Origin: Fen-1258 sp041658245
GTDB lineage: Bacteria > Bacteroidota > Ignavibacteria > Ignavibacteriales > Melioribacteraceae
Assembly (NCBI GenBank): GCA_041658245.1
Contig: JBBAAM010000001.1
Span: 1 to 64,000, forward strand
Direction: 5' to 3'
Length of the DNA stretch: 64,000 nucleotides
This document shows, in pieces, positions 1 to 9,306 of the stretch. Below the pieces are notes generated by a model. It worked only from the letters and a program-made list of their open reading frames with translations. It was not told where the DNA came from and made no database searches. Position numbers and translations under genes: made by a program. How positions within the stretch are numbered: the first letter of the stretch is position 1; each line of letters starts with the position of its first letter.

Positions 1-1238
1 TATGTGCCTAATAATTTTTCATTGAGTGGATAGAAGAACATTATAATACTTTAATCAATAAAACTATTTCACAGGTTCTAGGTTCGGACGGAAAACTTGC
101 TTATGTAATCTATGAAGAAAAGATTTCTGCCGACGATTTTGCTGCCCCCGTTACATCCAATAATCTTGCAGTTGTTTCTTTAACACAAACTAAAGCGCGT
201 GATTTTGAAACTTATTTAAACCCAAGATATATTTTCGAAAATTTTATTAAGGGCGAAGGTAATCAGCTTGCTCGAGCTGCTGCTTTTGCTGTAGGAGAGA
301 ATACCGGACAAACTTCTTTTAATCCCCTTTTTATATACGGTGGAGTAGGTTTAGGAAAAACTCATTTGATACATGCGATCGGCAATAAAATTTTAGAACG
401 TTCCCCGGAAAAACGCGTGGTATATATTTCTTCAGATGCTTTCACCGTTGAATTCGTAGAAGCTATTCAGGGCGATTCCGTTAATGAGTTTTCCAGTTTT
501 TACAAAAGCATGGATGCTCTTATTATTGACGACATTCAGTTTTTGGTGGGTAAAGAAAAAACTCAAGATTTGTTCTTCCAAATTTTCAATACTTTACATC
601 AATCCGGTAAACAAGTGGTTTTATCCAGCGACAAGCCGCCAAAAGACTTAAAAGGTTTAAATGAAAGATTGATCTCCCGCTTTTCGTGGGGTTTATCTGC
701 AGATATACAGCCCCCTGATTTCGAAACGCGCGTTGCTATTTTAAAAAATAAAAGTGAAGTATATGGAATTTATCTTTCCCGTGAAATTTTAGATTATATA
801 GCGCAAAATATAACTTCTAATATTCGTGAGTTGGAGGGGTGTTTGATCAAACTTCTTGCTAACTCTTCTCTTACTTCTAAAGAAATTGATTTTGAACTGG
901 TAAAAAAAACAGTTAAAGAAGTTTCTACTAATAAACAGGTTAATATTTCTATAGAGTTGATTACTAAAGTTGTTTGCGAGTACTTCAATCTAGAAGAAAA
1001 TAAACTTCGCGAAAAGAACCGTAGAAAAGAAATAGTTTTAGCTCGTCAAGTTGCTATGTATCTTTCCAAATTACTTACTAAATCTTCTCTAAAAACTATT
1101 GGTTTACATTTTGGTGGAAGAGACCACTCTACTGTTATACATTCACAATCAAGCATTGAAAATCTATTAGCGGGAGATCCGAAGATGAAAGAGATCGTGG
1201 ATTCATTAAAAAATAAAATTGAGATGCGTGTTACATAA
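1..1238 (+). CDS. dnaA: Chromosomal replication initiator DnaA (5' partial, apparent frameshift)
   Basis: DnaA binds DnaA boxes at oriC and melts the origin. The reading frame shows the AAA+ Walker A GGVGLGKTH (about 339-365), Walker B LIIDDIQFL and the domain IV signature GGRDHSTVIHS near the C-terminus. The frame ending at 1238 is open back to base 15, and in it FFIEWIEEHYNTL matches the end of the DnaA N-terminal domain. The preceding residues YVPNNF lie in frame 1, so the two halves join only if one T is added to the T5 run at 15-19. The next in-frame start codon (TTG at 366) lies inside the AAA+ domain and cannot be the real start. The true 5' end is outside the window. The frameshift is probably a homopolymer error at a contig end, because dnaA is essential. 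Confidence 0.93.
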
Positions 1239-1556
1239 AATTTATCCTAGTTGATAACCGGTGTATAACCGGTGTCTTTAATGTTTATATTCTTTTGTTA
1301 ATAACACATCATTTGATAACTTACGTTTGTTGTTATCTTACCAACTTTAATCTGTTGGTTATTTGTTTGGAAATTTAATTATACGGTTAATAAAAAATAC
1401 TTATACACAAGTTAACACTGCTTATTATTAATCATCTTTAAGTATATATATAGTTTATATAATAATAACGCTGTTGATAACGCTTAAACAGAAGCAGAAC
1501 ACAAATTGAAAATGGTAGCATTTTTTGATATTTTTGTTCCAACCAGGAGATGAATT
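1239..1556. other. oriC: Putative replication origin (dnaA-dnaN intergenic)
   Basis: This 318-base gap between dnaA and dnaN has no gene. It holds one perfect match to the DnaA-box consensus TTATNCACA at 1401-1409 (TTATACACA). Near matches are TTATACACC on the minus strand at 1260-1268 and TTATCAACA on the minus strand at 1472-1480. A very AT-rich tract of TATA repeats at about 1431-1468 could serve as the unwinding element. The dnaA-dnaN gap is a common origin position, but few perfect boxes are present and strand composition was not computed. Confidence 0.5.
1401..1409 (+). promoter_or_regulatory. DnaA box TTATACACA
   Basis: Exact match to the consensus TTATNCACA inside the dnaA-dnaN gap, next to an AT-rich tract. 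It is the best single-site support for an origin or for dnaN/dnaA autoregulation here. Confidence 0.6.
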
Positions 1557-2687
1557 ATGGAATTCAAAGTTAACAGTAAAGAACTCGAAAAACTTCTAAG
1601 CAAAATCATTCCGGCCGTTCCTACACGTACACCAATGCCTATTCTGGAAAATTTTTTATTTGAAGTTAAAGACGGGCAGCTTACCATTTATGCTACCGAC
1701 TTAGAAATTTCTTTGAAGTCTTCACTTAACATAGTGGCAGACGAAAACATAAAAATAGTGGTTCCGGCAAGACTTCTAAACGATGTGGTTCGTTCTTTGA
1801 AAGACACAACAATTCATTTCAAGTTAATGGCGAACAAAAAAATTAACATCATTACAGACATGGGAAAATATACCATCAGTTATTTAGATGCCGACGAGTT
1901 CCCGGAAATTCCTTCTGTAGAAACCGATAAAAACGCAAAAGATATAAACGAAGTATTGATCAACGGAGAAGAACTACGATTTGCTTTTGAAAAATGTGCC
2001 TTCGCAATGAGCAAAGAAGAAATGCGTCCAGCAATGATGGGTACATTATTTGAGTTTAGAGAAGACGGATTACGTTTTGTAACTACCGATGGGCACAGAC
2101 TTGTAAACATGTTGAATAAAAATATTAAGGCGGCGTTCAATCAACAATACGTTGTTCCGGAAAGAGCGGTCTCTGTTCTCTTGAAAATATTGAACGAGAA
2201 GGATGTTAAAATCCATCTTACAAAAACTTATGTATCGTTTAAGTTGAATGACATCGAATTGATCACGCGGCTCATCAGCCAGAAGTATCCCGACTACGCA
2301 AGCGTAATTCCACTCGAGAACGAATTTTTTATGAAAGTAAACACCAGAGATATTCACGAGTCAATAAAAAGAATGATGCTGTTTTCAACATCTAGCACAA
2401 GACGGGTTAAGTTTTCAATTACGACGGATGCTTTGGAAATCTCTGCAGAAGATTTGGATATAGGCGCTTCGGGAGAAGAAAAAGTAATTTGTGAATACAA
2501 AGGAGATGCTCTGGAAATCGGATTCAACTCAGCATACGTTAACGATGTTCTTACACACTTAAGCAGCGAAGAAGAAATAATTTTTAAACTTCACTCACCG
2601 ACCAAAGCGGTAGTAGTAGAACCGGTTCAGAAAAAAGAAAATCTTGACTTAATGATGTTGTTGATGCCGGTTCGATTAAATACGTAA
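1557..2687 (+). CDS. dnaN: DNA polymerase III beta sliding clamp
   Basis: Forms the dimeric ring that tethers the replicative polymerase to DNA. The 376-residue length is normal for three tandem clamp domains, and the N-terminus MEFKVNSKELEKLLSKI and C-terminal LMMLLMPVRL (partner-binding region) are typical. A ribosome binding site AGGAG sits 7 bases before the ATG. It follows the putative origin and is separated from recF by a single base, so dnaN-recF-DUF721-gyrB probably form one operon. Confidence 0.97.
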   Translation: MEFKVNSKELEKLLSKIIPAVPTRTPMPILENFLFEVKDGQLTIYATDLEISLKSSLNIVADENIKIVVPARLLNDVVRSLKDTTIHFKLMANKKINIITDMGKYTISYLDADEFPEIPSVETDKNAKDINEVLINGEELRFAFEKCAFAMSKEEMRPAMMGTLFEFREDGLRFVTTDGHRLVNMLNKNIKAAFNQQYVVPERAVSVLLKILNEKDVKIHLTKTYVSFKLNDIELITRLISQKYPDYASVIPLENEFFMKVNTRDIHESIKRMMLFSTSSTRRVKFSITTDALEISAEDLDIGASGEEKVICEYKGDALEIGFNSAYVNDVLTHLSSEEEIIFKLHSPTKAVVVEPVQKKENLDLMMLLMPVRLNT

Positions 2688-2688
2688 A

Positions 2689-3801
2689 ATGGTTCTTAAG
2701 CAAATCGAATTGCAAAATTTCAGACTGCATAAAAACACATCGCTGAATTTTTCCGACAAGTTAAATCTCATCGTTGGTGGAAACGGGCAGGGAAAGACAT
2801 CCATATTAGAGGCAATCTACTATTTGAGTACTACTAAAAATTTAAATCTAGCAAACGAGAGCGATGTTATAATGTTTGGCGAACAATATTTTGATGCGAA
2901 AGGAAACTTTTCAGATTTAACAGAAAACAACACGCGGATATTTTTCGATTCTTCAAAAGGGAAAAAGAATTTTTATTTGGACGGCAAACAAGTTTTTAAT
3001 TCTACTTCGGTTATAGGAAAATTTCCGATTGTCTCGCTTATACAATCCGATCACGCAATTACACAAGGCGCACCTGCGGAACGGCGAAGATTTGTAGATT
3101 CAGTAATTTCGCAGGCGAGCCACACGTATTTGGAAATATTGCTGGAGTACAACAAAACATTACGTCAGCGCTCTTCATTGTTGACGCAGATAAAAGAAAC
3201 ACGTAATCAAAACTTATATGATCAGCTGGATGCATGGACGGAATCTCTAATCATAAGCGGCACGGAAATAATTAAACATAGACAAAAATTTGTTATAGAG
3301 TTTAACTGTTACCTTAAAGATTCTTATAATCAGATTATAGAAGGAGCCGAAGAACCGAAAATAATTTATGATTCTTTTTCGGGAACAGACAAGGAAAAAA
3401 TATCGGAAAGATTTAGAGAAGAACTAAATGATCTACGCGAAGATGAACTGAGAAGAGGAACGAACTTAGCCGGACCACACAGAGAAGATTTTATTTTTTA
3501 TATAAACGATCTGGAGCTAAAACGCTTTGGTTCACAAGGGCAGCATAAAACATTTCAGATTGCTCTACGATTTGGTCAGTTCTTTTTTATGAAAGAAAAA
3601 CTTGGAAAGACACCGATCTTTTTGATGGACGACGTTTTCGGCGAACTTGATGTTTATCGCTCCGGAAGAATCAGCCGGTATCTTTCTCAAATAGGACAGG
3701 CATTTATTACTATGACCGACCTTACTAAGACGGAAGGGTTGGATATTGGAAAAGAAAATCTTTTAATAAAAGTTAGCAATGGCAAAGCGGCATACGCGTA
3801 G
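2689..3801 (+). CDS. recF: DNA replication and repair protein RecF
   Basis: SMC-like ATPase that helps load RecA at gaps. The 370-residue protein shows Walker A GGNGQGKTS near residue 30, the RecF/ABC signature GSQGQHKTFQIALRF and a Walker B FLMDDVFGELD near the C-terminus. It starts 1 base after the dnaN stop and overlaps the next gene by 23 bases, which implies translational coupling. Confidence 0.96.
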   Translation: MVLKQIELQNFRLHKNTSLNFSDKLNLIVGGNGQGKTSILEAIYYLSTTKNLNLANESDVIMFGEQYFDAKGNFSDLTENNTRIFFDSSKGKKNFYLDGKQVFNSTSVIGKFPIVSLIQSDHAITQGAPAERRRFVDSVISQASHTYLEILLEYNKTLRQRSSLLTQIKETRNQNLYDQLDAWTESLIISGTEIIKHRQKFVIEFNCYLKDSYNQIIEGAEEPKIIYDSFSGTDKEKISERFREELNDLREDELRRGTNLAGPHREDFIFYINDLELKRFGSQGQHKTFQIALRFGQFFFMKEKLGKTPIFLMDDVFGELDVYRSGRISRYLSQIGQAFITMTDLTKTEGLDIGKENLLIKVSNGKAAYA

Positions 3802-4078
3802 CAGTTTTAGAACACTTGACGACGTGTTGAATAAAGAAGCGGAGTTTACCAATCTGCGCGAGTCGCTTAAGAATTACAACATAGTAGATGAATTTGAAAA
3901 AATATTTCCGGAATTAAAACCGATTGCTCAAGCGGTTAAAGTAGAAAAACAAATTTTATTTCTTAGGGTAGAAAACTCTGTCTGGAAAAGCGAGTTGAAC
4001 CTTAGAAAAAATCTAATAGCAGAAAAAATAAATAAACATTTTAACGGACAAGTAATAAAAACATTAAGGTTTTTGTAG
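3779..4078 (+). CDS. DUF721 (DciA-like) protein
   Basis: A 99-residue protein with the DUF721 pattern LFLRVENSVWKSELNLRK followed by INKHFNGQVIKTLRF. This domain defines DciA, the replicative helicase loader or operator in bacteria lacking DnaC/DnaI. Its position between recF and gyrB is common in FCB genomes and fits a role in initiation. It overlaps recF by 23 bases and ends 20 bases before gyrB. Family membership is clear from the motif, while the helicase-loading role is inferred. Confidence 0.85.
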   Translation: MAKRHTRSSFRTLDDVLNKEAEFTNLRESLKNYNIVDEFEKIFPELKPIAQAVKVEKQILFLRVENSVWKSELNLRKNLIAEKINKHFNGQVIKTLRFL

Positions 4079-4098
4079 AGAAGGAAAACAGATAAATT

Positions 4099-6105
4099 AT
4101 GGCGAAAGAAAAAGTAAAGAACATCGTAGCTAAGCATGACGAATACAACGCGAAAAGCATCAACGTATTAAAAGGACTTGAAGCAGTACGTAAACGCCCC
4201 GCAATGTATATTGGCGATATAGGATCGCGCGGACTTCATCACCTGATCAACGAAGTAGTTGATAACAGTATTGATGAAGCTCTCGCCGGATACAATGACC
4301 GCGTAATTGTAACCATCCACAAGGACCAAAGCGTTACGGTGGAAGACAGAGGAAGAGGAATTCCGGTTGATATGCATCCGGAAGAAAAAAAATCTGCTCT
4401 TGAAGTGGTTATGACGGTTCTTCATGCGGGAGGAAAGTTCGATAAGAATTCTTATAAAATTTCCGGCGGACTTCACGGCGTAGGTGTTTCTGTTGTGAAC
4501 GCTCTTTCGGAATGGCTTATAGTCGAAGTGAAACGGGAAGGGAAAATTTATTCTCAAGAATATAAACGCGGCGTTGCTAAAGCGAATGTTAAACAGATCG
4601 GTACATACAAAAGCGAAAACACCGGAACCAAAATTACCTTTATGCCGGACAAAGAAATTTTCAAAACTATAAAATTTCACTTTGATACAGTTTCGGAAAG
4701 ACTGCGCGAACTCGCATACCTTAATAAAGAAGTTACAATGACACTGAAAGACGAAGCGGAAGACCAGGAAGAAGTTTATAAGTTCAAAGGCGGATTGATT
4801 GACTTTGTAAAATATCTTGATGAAAACCGTTCGCCGATTCACAAACCGGTTTACATCGAAGGAGAGAAAGACAACACGCCGGTTGAAATCGCGTTTGAGT
4901 ACAGCGATTCATATTCCGAAAACGTTCACTCATATGTAAACAACATTAACACGATAGAAGGCGGAACACACCTTGTTGGTTTTAGAACCGCGCTCACAAG
5001 AACGCTTAACAACTACGCATACAAGAACGGACTCATCAAAGACAGCAACAAAATAACTTTAACAGGCGACGACTTCAAAGAAGGATTGACGGCGGTAATT
5101 TCCATTAAAGTAATGGAACCGCAGTTCGAGGGACAGACAAAAACTAAACTCGGAAACGGTGAAGTTAAATCTGCCGTAGAAATGCTCGTCGGAGAAAAAC
5201 TTTCAGAATTTCTAGAAGAGAATAGTGCGATAGCAAAAAAAATAATTGATAAATGTATGCGTGCGGCAGAAGCCCGCGAAGCGGCACGCAAAGCTCGCGA
5301 ACTTGTTCGCAGAAAAAACGCTCTTGACACGATGCATTTACCAGGCAAACTTGCAGATTGTTCAATCAACGATCCCGAACATTGCGAGATCTACATTGTT
5401 GAAGGAGATTCTGCAGGCGGTTCTGCAAAGATGGGGCGCGATAGAAGATTCCAGGCAATACTTCCGATAAAAGGAAAAATTTTGAATGTTGAGAAAGCAA
5501 AGATCAACAAGATTCTAGAGAACATAGAAATTCAAGCGATGGTCTCTGCGATCGGCGCAGGAATCGGTGAAGAGTTCGATCACGAAAAAGCACGCTACGG
5601 GAAAATTATTTTAATGACAGATGCCGACGTGGACGGCAGCCACATCCGGACGTTACTCTTAACATTTTTATACCGCCACATGAAAGAGCTGATCACATCG
5701 GGTAAAGTTTACATAGCACAACCGCCGCTTTACAAAATTAAAAAAGGGAAAGAAGAACACTACGCTTTTGATGACGACGAACGCGATAAAATTTTGAAAC
5801 GGTTCAAAGCAGATTTAAAAGGTAAAGAGGAAGTGATTGTTGTAGAAGGCGAAGAAGCAGAAGAAAGCGAAGGCACAATTTCAACAAAGGGAATTGTGAT
5901 CTCACGTTACAAGGGTTTAGGAGAAATGAATCCGGAACAGTTGTGGTCAACAACAATGAATCCCGAAACGCGGACAGTGCTACAGGTAAATGTGGAAAGC
6001 GCAGCAGCGGCAGATAAAATTTTCGAAACACTTATGGGCGACGCAGTTGAACCGCGCCGCGCGTTCATTGAGAAACACGCTAAGTACGCGAACTTAGATA
6101 TATAA
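4099..6105 (+). CDS. gyrB: DNA gyrase subunit B
   Basis: ATPase subunit of gyrase, which introduces negative supercoils. The GHKL ATPase domain shows EVVDNSIDEALAGY. The TOPRIM domain shows EGDSAGGSAKMGRDR and the metal-binding DADVDGSHIRTLLLTF, and the C-terminus carries RYKGLGEMNPEQLW. At 668 residues it is the short form, without the insert found in gamma-proteobacterial GyrB. It is the last gene of the dnaN-recF-DUF721 run. Confidence 0.97.
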   Translation: MAKEKVKNIVAKHDEYNAKSINVLKGLEAVRKRPAMYIGDIGSRGLHHLINEVVDNSIDEALAGYNDRVIVTIHKDQSVTVEDRGRGIPVDMHPEEKKSALEVVMTVLHAGGKFDKNSYKISGGLHGVGVSVVNALSEWLIVEVKREGKIYSQEYKRGVAKANVKQIGTYKSENTGTKITFMPDKEIFKTIKFHFDTVSERLRELAYLNKEVTMTLKDEAEDQEEVYKFKGGLIDFVKYLDENRSPIHKPVYIEGEKDNTPVEIAFEYSDSYSENVHSYVNNINTIEGGTHLVGFRTALTRTLNNYAYKNGLIKDSNKITLTGDDFKEGLTAVISIKVMEPQFEGQTKTKLGNGEVKSAVEMLVGEKLSEFLEENSAIAKKIIDKCMRAAEAREAARKARELVRRKNALDTMHLPGKLADCSINDPEHCEIYIVEGDSAGGSAKMGRDRRFQAILPIKGKILNVEKAKINKILENIEIQAMVSAIGAGIGEEFDHEKARYGKIILMTDADVDGSHIRTLLLTFLYRHMKELITSGKVYIAQPPLYKIKKGKEEHYAFDDDERDKILKRFKADLKGKEEVIVVEGEEAEESEGTISTKGIVISRYKGLGEMNPEQLWSTTMNPETRTVLQVNVESAAAADKIFETLMGDAVEPRRAFIEKHAKYANLDI

Positions 6106-6110
6106 TTTAA

Positions 6111-6180
6111 AATCTTGCTCTTGATCGTGATCTTAATCTTGATCTTTTGTTGTTAGAGCAAGAGCATGAACAAGATCAAG
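6111..6180. repeat. GATC-rich intergenic repeat with dyad symmetry
   Basis: The gyrB-mgtE gap is built of GATCTTGATC-like words on the left half and their complements (GAGCAAGAGC, CAAGATCAAG) on the right, so it can fold into a long imperfect hairpin. Related words occur at 10025-10120 and at the 3' end of truA (30124-30158). It may act as a terminator or processing signal for the dnaN-gyrB operon. Confidence 0.55.
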
Positions 6181-6181
6181 A

Positions 6182-7162
6182 ATGCACGACAAACATACAT
6201 ATCATCAACCGGTTTTAGAACATGCGCGCAAAGATTTTACCGCGCTTGATAAAAATTTATCTGTTGAGGAAACGCTTAAGAAGATTAGAGAAGAAGGTCT
6301 CGGCGAAAGAATAGTTTACTTTTATGTTGTTGATGATGAGAAAAAACTTGTCGGTGTTCTGCCGACACGCAGATTGTTGACCGGAAAGCCGCAGCAGAAA
6401 ATAGAAGAGTTGATGGTTAAGCGTGTTGCAGCACTTCCAAAAACGGCAACCGTTTATGATGCATGCGAGTTCTTTGTAACTTATAAATTTTTAGCTTTCC
6501 CCGTCGTTGACGAGGAGAGAAGATTGCTCGGTATTGTTGATGTAAATCTTTTTACCGAAGAACTTCTTAATATTGAAGAGCCCGCAGAGGTGAACGATGT
6601 TTTTGAAGAGATCGGTTTTAAGATTTCCGAAGTAAAGAATGCTTCTCCGTTAAAAGCATGGCGGTACAGATTTCCGTGGCTCCTTTCAACAATTACCGGA
6701 GGAACTGTCTGCGCATTACTTGCCGGTTTTTTTGAAGCAACTTTAACAGAAAGCATTTTAGTTGCGTTTTTTTTAACAATGATACTCGGTCTCGGTGAAA
6801 GCATCAGCATCCAATCTATGACAGTTGCGATACAAACTCTTCATACGGCGCAGCCGTCGTGGAAGTGGTACTTGAAAAATTTATTTAAGGAAATTCAAAC
6901 CGCCGGATTGATCGGATTAAGCTGTGCGGTTCTGGTTGGTTTGATTGTATTGATCTGGAAAGGTTCTTTAGTATCGGCGGCAGTAATTGCGTTGAGCGTT
7001 TTACTCGTTCAGTTGATTGCGGCAGTTTTAGGACTAAGTGTTCCGTCTGCGCTGCATGCGTTTAAGCTGGATCCCAAAATTGCAGCGGGACCAATTACTC
7101 TTGCGCTGACGGATGTAAGCACGATACTGTTTTATTTTGGACTGGCAACGCTACTTTTATAA
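6182..7162 (+). CDS. MgtE-like divalent cation transporter, short form
   Basis: The 326-residue protein has a pair of CBS domains (about residues 15-130, for example VVDDEKKLVGVLPTRRLL and FPVVDEERRLLGIVD). About five membrane segments of the MgtE type follow, ending DPKIAAGPITLALTDVSTILFYFGLATLLL-like, which is the MgtE TM signature. MgtE proteins carry Mg2+ and are gated by the CBS domains. Two things are unusual: the N-terminal MgtE superhelical domain is missing (usual length about 450), and the usual glycine/asparagine-rich pore segment reads GLGESISIQSM. It starts right after the repeat that follows gyrB. Substrate is inferred from family only. Confidence 0.8.
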   Translation: MHDKHTYHQPVLEHARKDFTALDKNLSVEETLKKIREEGLGERIVYFYVVDDEKKLVGVLPTRRLLTGKPQQKIEELMVKRVAALPKTATVYDACEFFVTYKFLAFPVVDEERRLLGIVDVNLFTEELLNIEEPAEVNDVFEEIGFKISEVKNASPLKAWRYRFPWLLSTITGGTVCALLAGFFEATLTESILVAFFLTMILGLGESISIQSMTVAIQTLHTAQPSWKWYLKNLFKEIQTAGLIGLSCAVLVGLIVLIWKGSLVSAAVIALSVLLVQLIAAVLGLSVPSALHAFKLDPKIAAGPITLALTDVSTILFYFGLATLLL

Positions 7163-7181
7163 TTGAATAGAGCTTTAAGTT

Positions 7182-8189
7182 ATGCAAAAAAAGTGTCTCG
7201 TATGTAATTTGCCTTTAATTAATAGTTATGAAGACGAGGCGAGAAGGATTGAGTCGCTAAACTGTTATAAATGCGGAAAGTTTTACATAACACAAGAAGC
7301 CGCAAATGAGATTTTAAATAATGTTCGAGACGATCGAAAAAGAGCAAATTTGTCTGGTTGGTTGAGCGAGAATCAATCGACGACGATTAATCTAAAAGAT
7401 GTTTATAGACTTTTAGAATTGCCAACACCAGACGTTGAAGAAAAAATCCAAAAAATTATGTTAAGTCTAGCTAAAAATTTTCCCGATCCCGGCGCAACCA
7501 TTCCTGATTATTATCATTTTGTTTCAAGAATAATTGGAGAAAGAAACGCAGAAAATTTTCCTGGAAAAATAGGACTCGACGAAAATAAAACACGTGGATA
7601 TTTAGAATTATTCGGAAAGGCGTGGTGTAAAGATATTCAGGAATTTGGATTTCTATATCACACAATAATAATAAGCGAGAGAAAATTTATTGAATCAATA
7701 GGACCGTCGCGAATTTCTCCACAAGGATGGACATACATAAATTCATTAAAAACAGTTAATCTCGAAAGTCGGTCGGCATTTATAGCAATGAAATTTAGCG
7801 AAGAAAGAAAAACTTTTTGTGATATGTGGATAGAACCTGGAATATATGGGGCAGGTTATAAACCCGTTAGAATAGACAAAGAACCCCACAATAACCTTAT
7901 AGATGATGAAATAATTGCTAATATAAAAAGAAGCAAATTTATGGTAGCTGATTTTACAGAGAACAATAATGGAGTTTATTATGAAGCAGGCTTTGCGCGA
8001 GGGTTGAACATTCCCGTTATTCCAATTTGCGAAAAACTCTTCTTCGAACATAAAGATATACAAATTCACTTCGACGTTAATCACTATCCATTTATTCTTT
8101 ATGAAGAAGGTAAAGGAGAAAAGCTAACAAAAAGCTTGCAGCTAAGAATAGAAGCCACTATTGGCAAGGGTAATTATATAAAAGAATAA
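7182..8189 (+). CDS. Zinc-ribbon plus deoxyribosyltransferase/TIR-like domain protein
   Basis: A 335-residue protein. The N-terminus has two CxxC pairs (Cys5/8 and Cys28/31), probably a zinc ribbon. Residues from about 190 read AFIAMKFSEE, then DEIIANIKRSKFMVADFT and GVYYEAGFARGLNIPVIPIC. This is the pattern of nucleoside 2-deoxyribosyltransferase/TIR-like Rossmann domains, which hydrolyse N-glycosidic bonds and occur in several anti-phage effectors. It lies directly upstream of a restriction-modification pair, and a remnant of the gyrA start follows it. A defence role is an inference from domain and neighbours; the substrate is unknown. Confidence 0.65.
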   Translation: MQKKCLVCNLPLINSYEDEARRIESLNCYKCGKFYITQEAANEILNNVRDDRKRANLSGWLSENQSTTINLKDVYRLLELPTPDVEEKIQKIMLSLAKNFPDPGATIPDYYHFVSRIIGERNAENFPGKIGLDENKTRGYLELFGKAWCKDIQEFGFLYHTIIISERKFIESIGPSRISPQGWTYINSLKTVNLESRSAFIAMKFSEERKTFCDMWIEPGIYGAGYKPVRIDKEPHNNLIDDEIIANIKRSKFMVADFTENNNGVYYEAGFARGLNIPVIPICEKLFFEHKDIQIHFDVNHYPFILYEEGKGEKLTKSLQLRIEATIGKGNYIKE

Positions 8190-8213
8190 TTTTTCTAATA
8201 GAGATAATTTATT

Positions 8214-8242
8214 ACGACAACCATTTTTGAAAAAGTAGTACT
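8214..8242 (+). repeat. Remnant copy of the gyrA 5' end (copy 1)
   Basis: Reads ACG-ACA-ACC-ATT-TTT-GAA-AAA-GTA-GTA, encoding (T)TTIFEKVV like the start of GyrA (MTTIFEKVV at 10251), but with ATG changed to ACG and a stop two codons later. It shares its last bases GTAGTACT with copy 2 at 9995-10024, so these two flank the restriction-modification genes as 29-30 bp direct repeats. Confidence 0.8.
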
Positions 8243-8273
8243 CTGAAAGAAAAGATAGTTTGAGATCGAAATT

Positions 8274-9305
8274 ATGTTAGAAGAAAAAAATATAGAAAAG
8301 AAAAGGGCACCGAGAAATAAAACTATGACTTTATCAGAAGAAGAAAAGTCTTTATATAGAAAAGAGCTTATTAAAATTTGTGAACAAACAACAATAGCAC
8401 AGATAGAGAATAAAACCATAAACCAAGATTTGTTTGAGGTACTGGAATTTCTACCGGAAGGATTTGTTGATTTATTATTTGTCGATCCTCCGTACAACCT
8501 GACGAAAAATTTTAACGGCAACACTTTCAAAGAGATGTCTTCCGAAGATTATGTCAAATGGATTGACTCATGGATTACTAAACTGATTCCTACACTGAAG
8601 AAAACGTCTTCAATTTATATCTGTGGCGATTGGCGATCCTCTGGAGCGATCCAACAAGTTGTAGAAAAATATTTCAAAGTAAGAAATAGAATTACTTGGG
8701 AAAGGGAAAAAGGAAGAGGCGCAAAAACTAATTGGAAAAATAATACTGAAGATATTTGGTTCTGCACACTTTCAGACGATTTTGTTTTTAACGTTGATGC
8801 CGTGAAGCTAAAAAAGAAAATTATTGCACCATATACAGACGAAAATGGAGAACCGAAAGATTGGGTTAAGGAAGAAGACGGCACAGGGTACAGATTAACT
8901 TTTCCATCTAATATTTGGACAGATATTTCTATTCCTTATTGGTCTATGCCAGAGAACACCGATCATCCGACACAAAAGCCAGAAAAGCTTCTAGCGAAAA
9001 TTATTCTTGCTTCTAGCAATGACGGGGATTTTGTTTTTGATCCATTTTTAGGGGTCGGGACTACTTCAGTAGTGGCAAGTAAACTAGGTCGTAAGTATGC
9101 AGGGATTGAGCTTGATGAAACGTATGCTTGTCTTATACAGAAACGATTACATCTTGCCGAAGAAGATAAAACAATCCAAGGTTATCATGAAGGAGTCTTT
9201 TGGGAGAGAAACTCATTAAGAGATCAGAAGAAGGTCTCTAGTGCAAAAGAAAATAAAAAAGAAGAAACAACGTTTTCATTATTTGATATAAAAAAGGGGG
9301 CATAG
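8274..9305 (+). CDS. Type II DNA adenine/cytosine-N4 methyltransferase (beta class)
   Basis: The 343-residue protein has the catalytic motif DPPYNL at about 71-76 and the S-adenosylmethionine-binding motif FDPFLGVGTT at about 255-264. DPPY before FxGxG is the beta-class order of amino-methyltransferases. HPTQKPEKLL, typical of this class, precedes the SAM motif. The restriction endonuclease gene starts 1 base after its stop, so this is the protecting partner of a type II pair. The modified base is most likely N6-adenine given the DPPY motif; the recognition site cannot be read from sequence. Confidence 0.92.
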   Translation: MLEEKNIEKKRAPRNKTMTLSEEEKSLYRKELIKICEQTTIAQIENKTINQDLFEVLEFLPEGFVDLLFVDPPYNLTKNFNGNTFKEMSSEDYVKWIDSWITKLIPTLKKTSSIYICGDWRSSGAIQQVVEKYFKVRNRITWEREKGRGAKTNWKNNTEDIWFCTLSDDFVFNVDAVKLKKKIIAPYTDENGEPKDWVKEEDGTGYRLTFPSNIWTDISIPYWSMPENTDHPTQKPEKLLAKIILASSNDGDFVFDPFLGVGTTSVVASKLGRKYAGIELDETYACLIQKRLHLAEEDKTIQGYHEGVFWERNSLRDQKKVSSAKENKKEETTFSLFDIKKGA

Positions 9306-9306
9306 A

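Noticed and set aside
366..1238. An internal start of dnaA at TTG 366
   Set aside because: It lies within the AAA+ domain right after Walker A; the homologous protein continues upstream to the window edge.
4168..4842. A 224-codon frame antisense to gyrB
   Set aside because: Phe/Asn-rich shadow of a conserved gene on the other strand, with no start signal.
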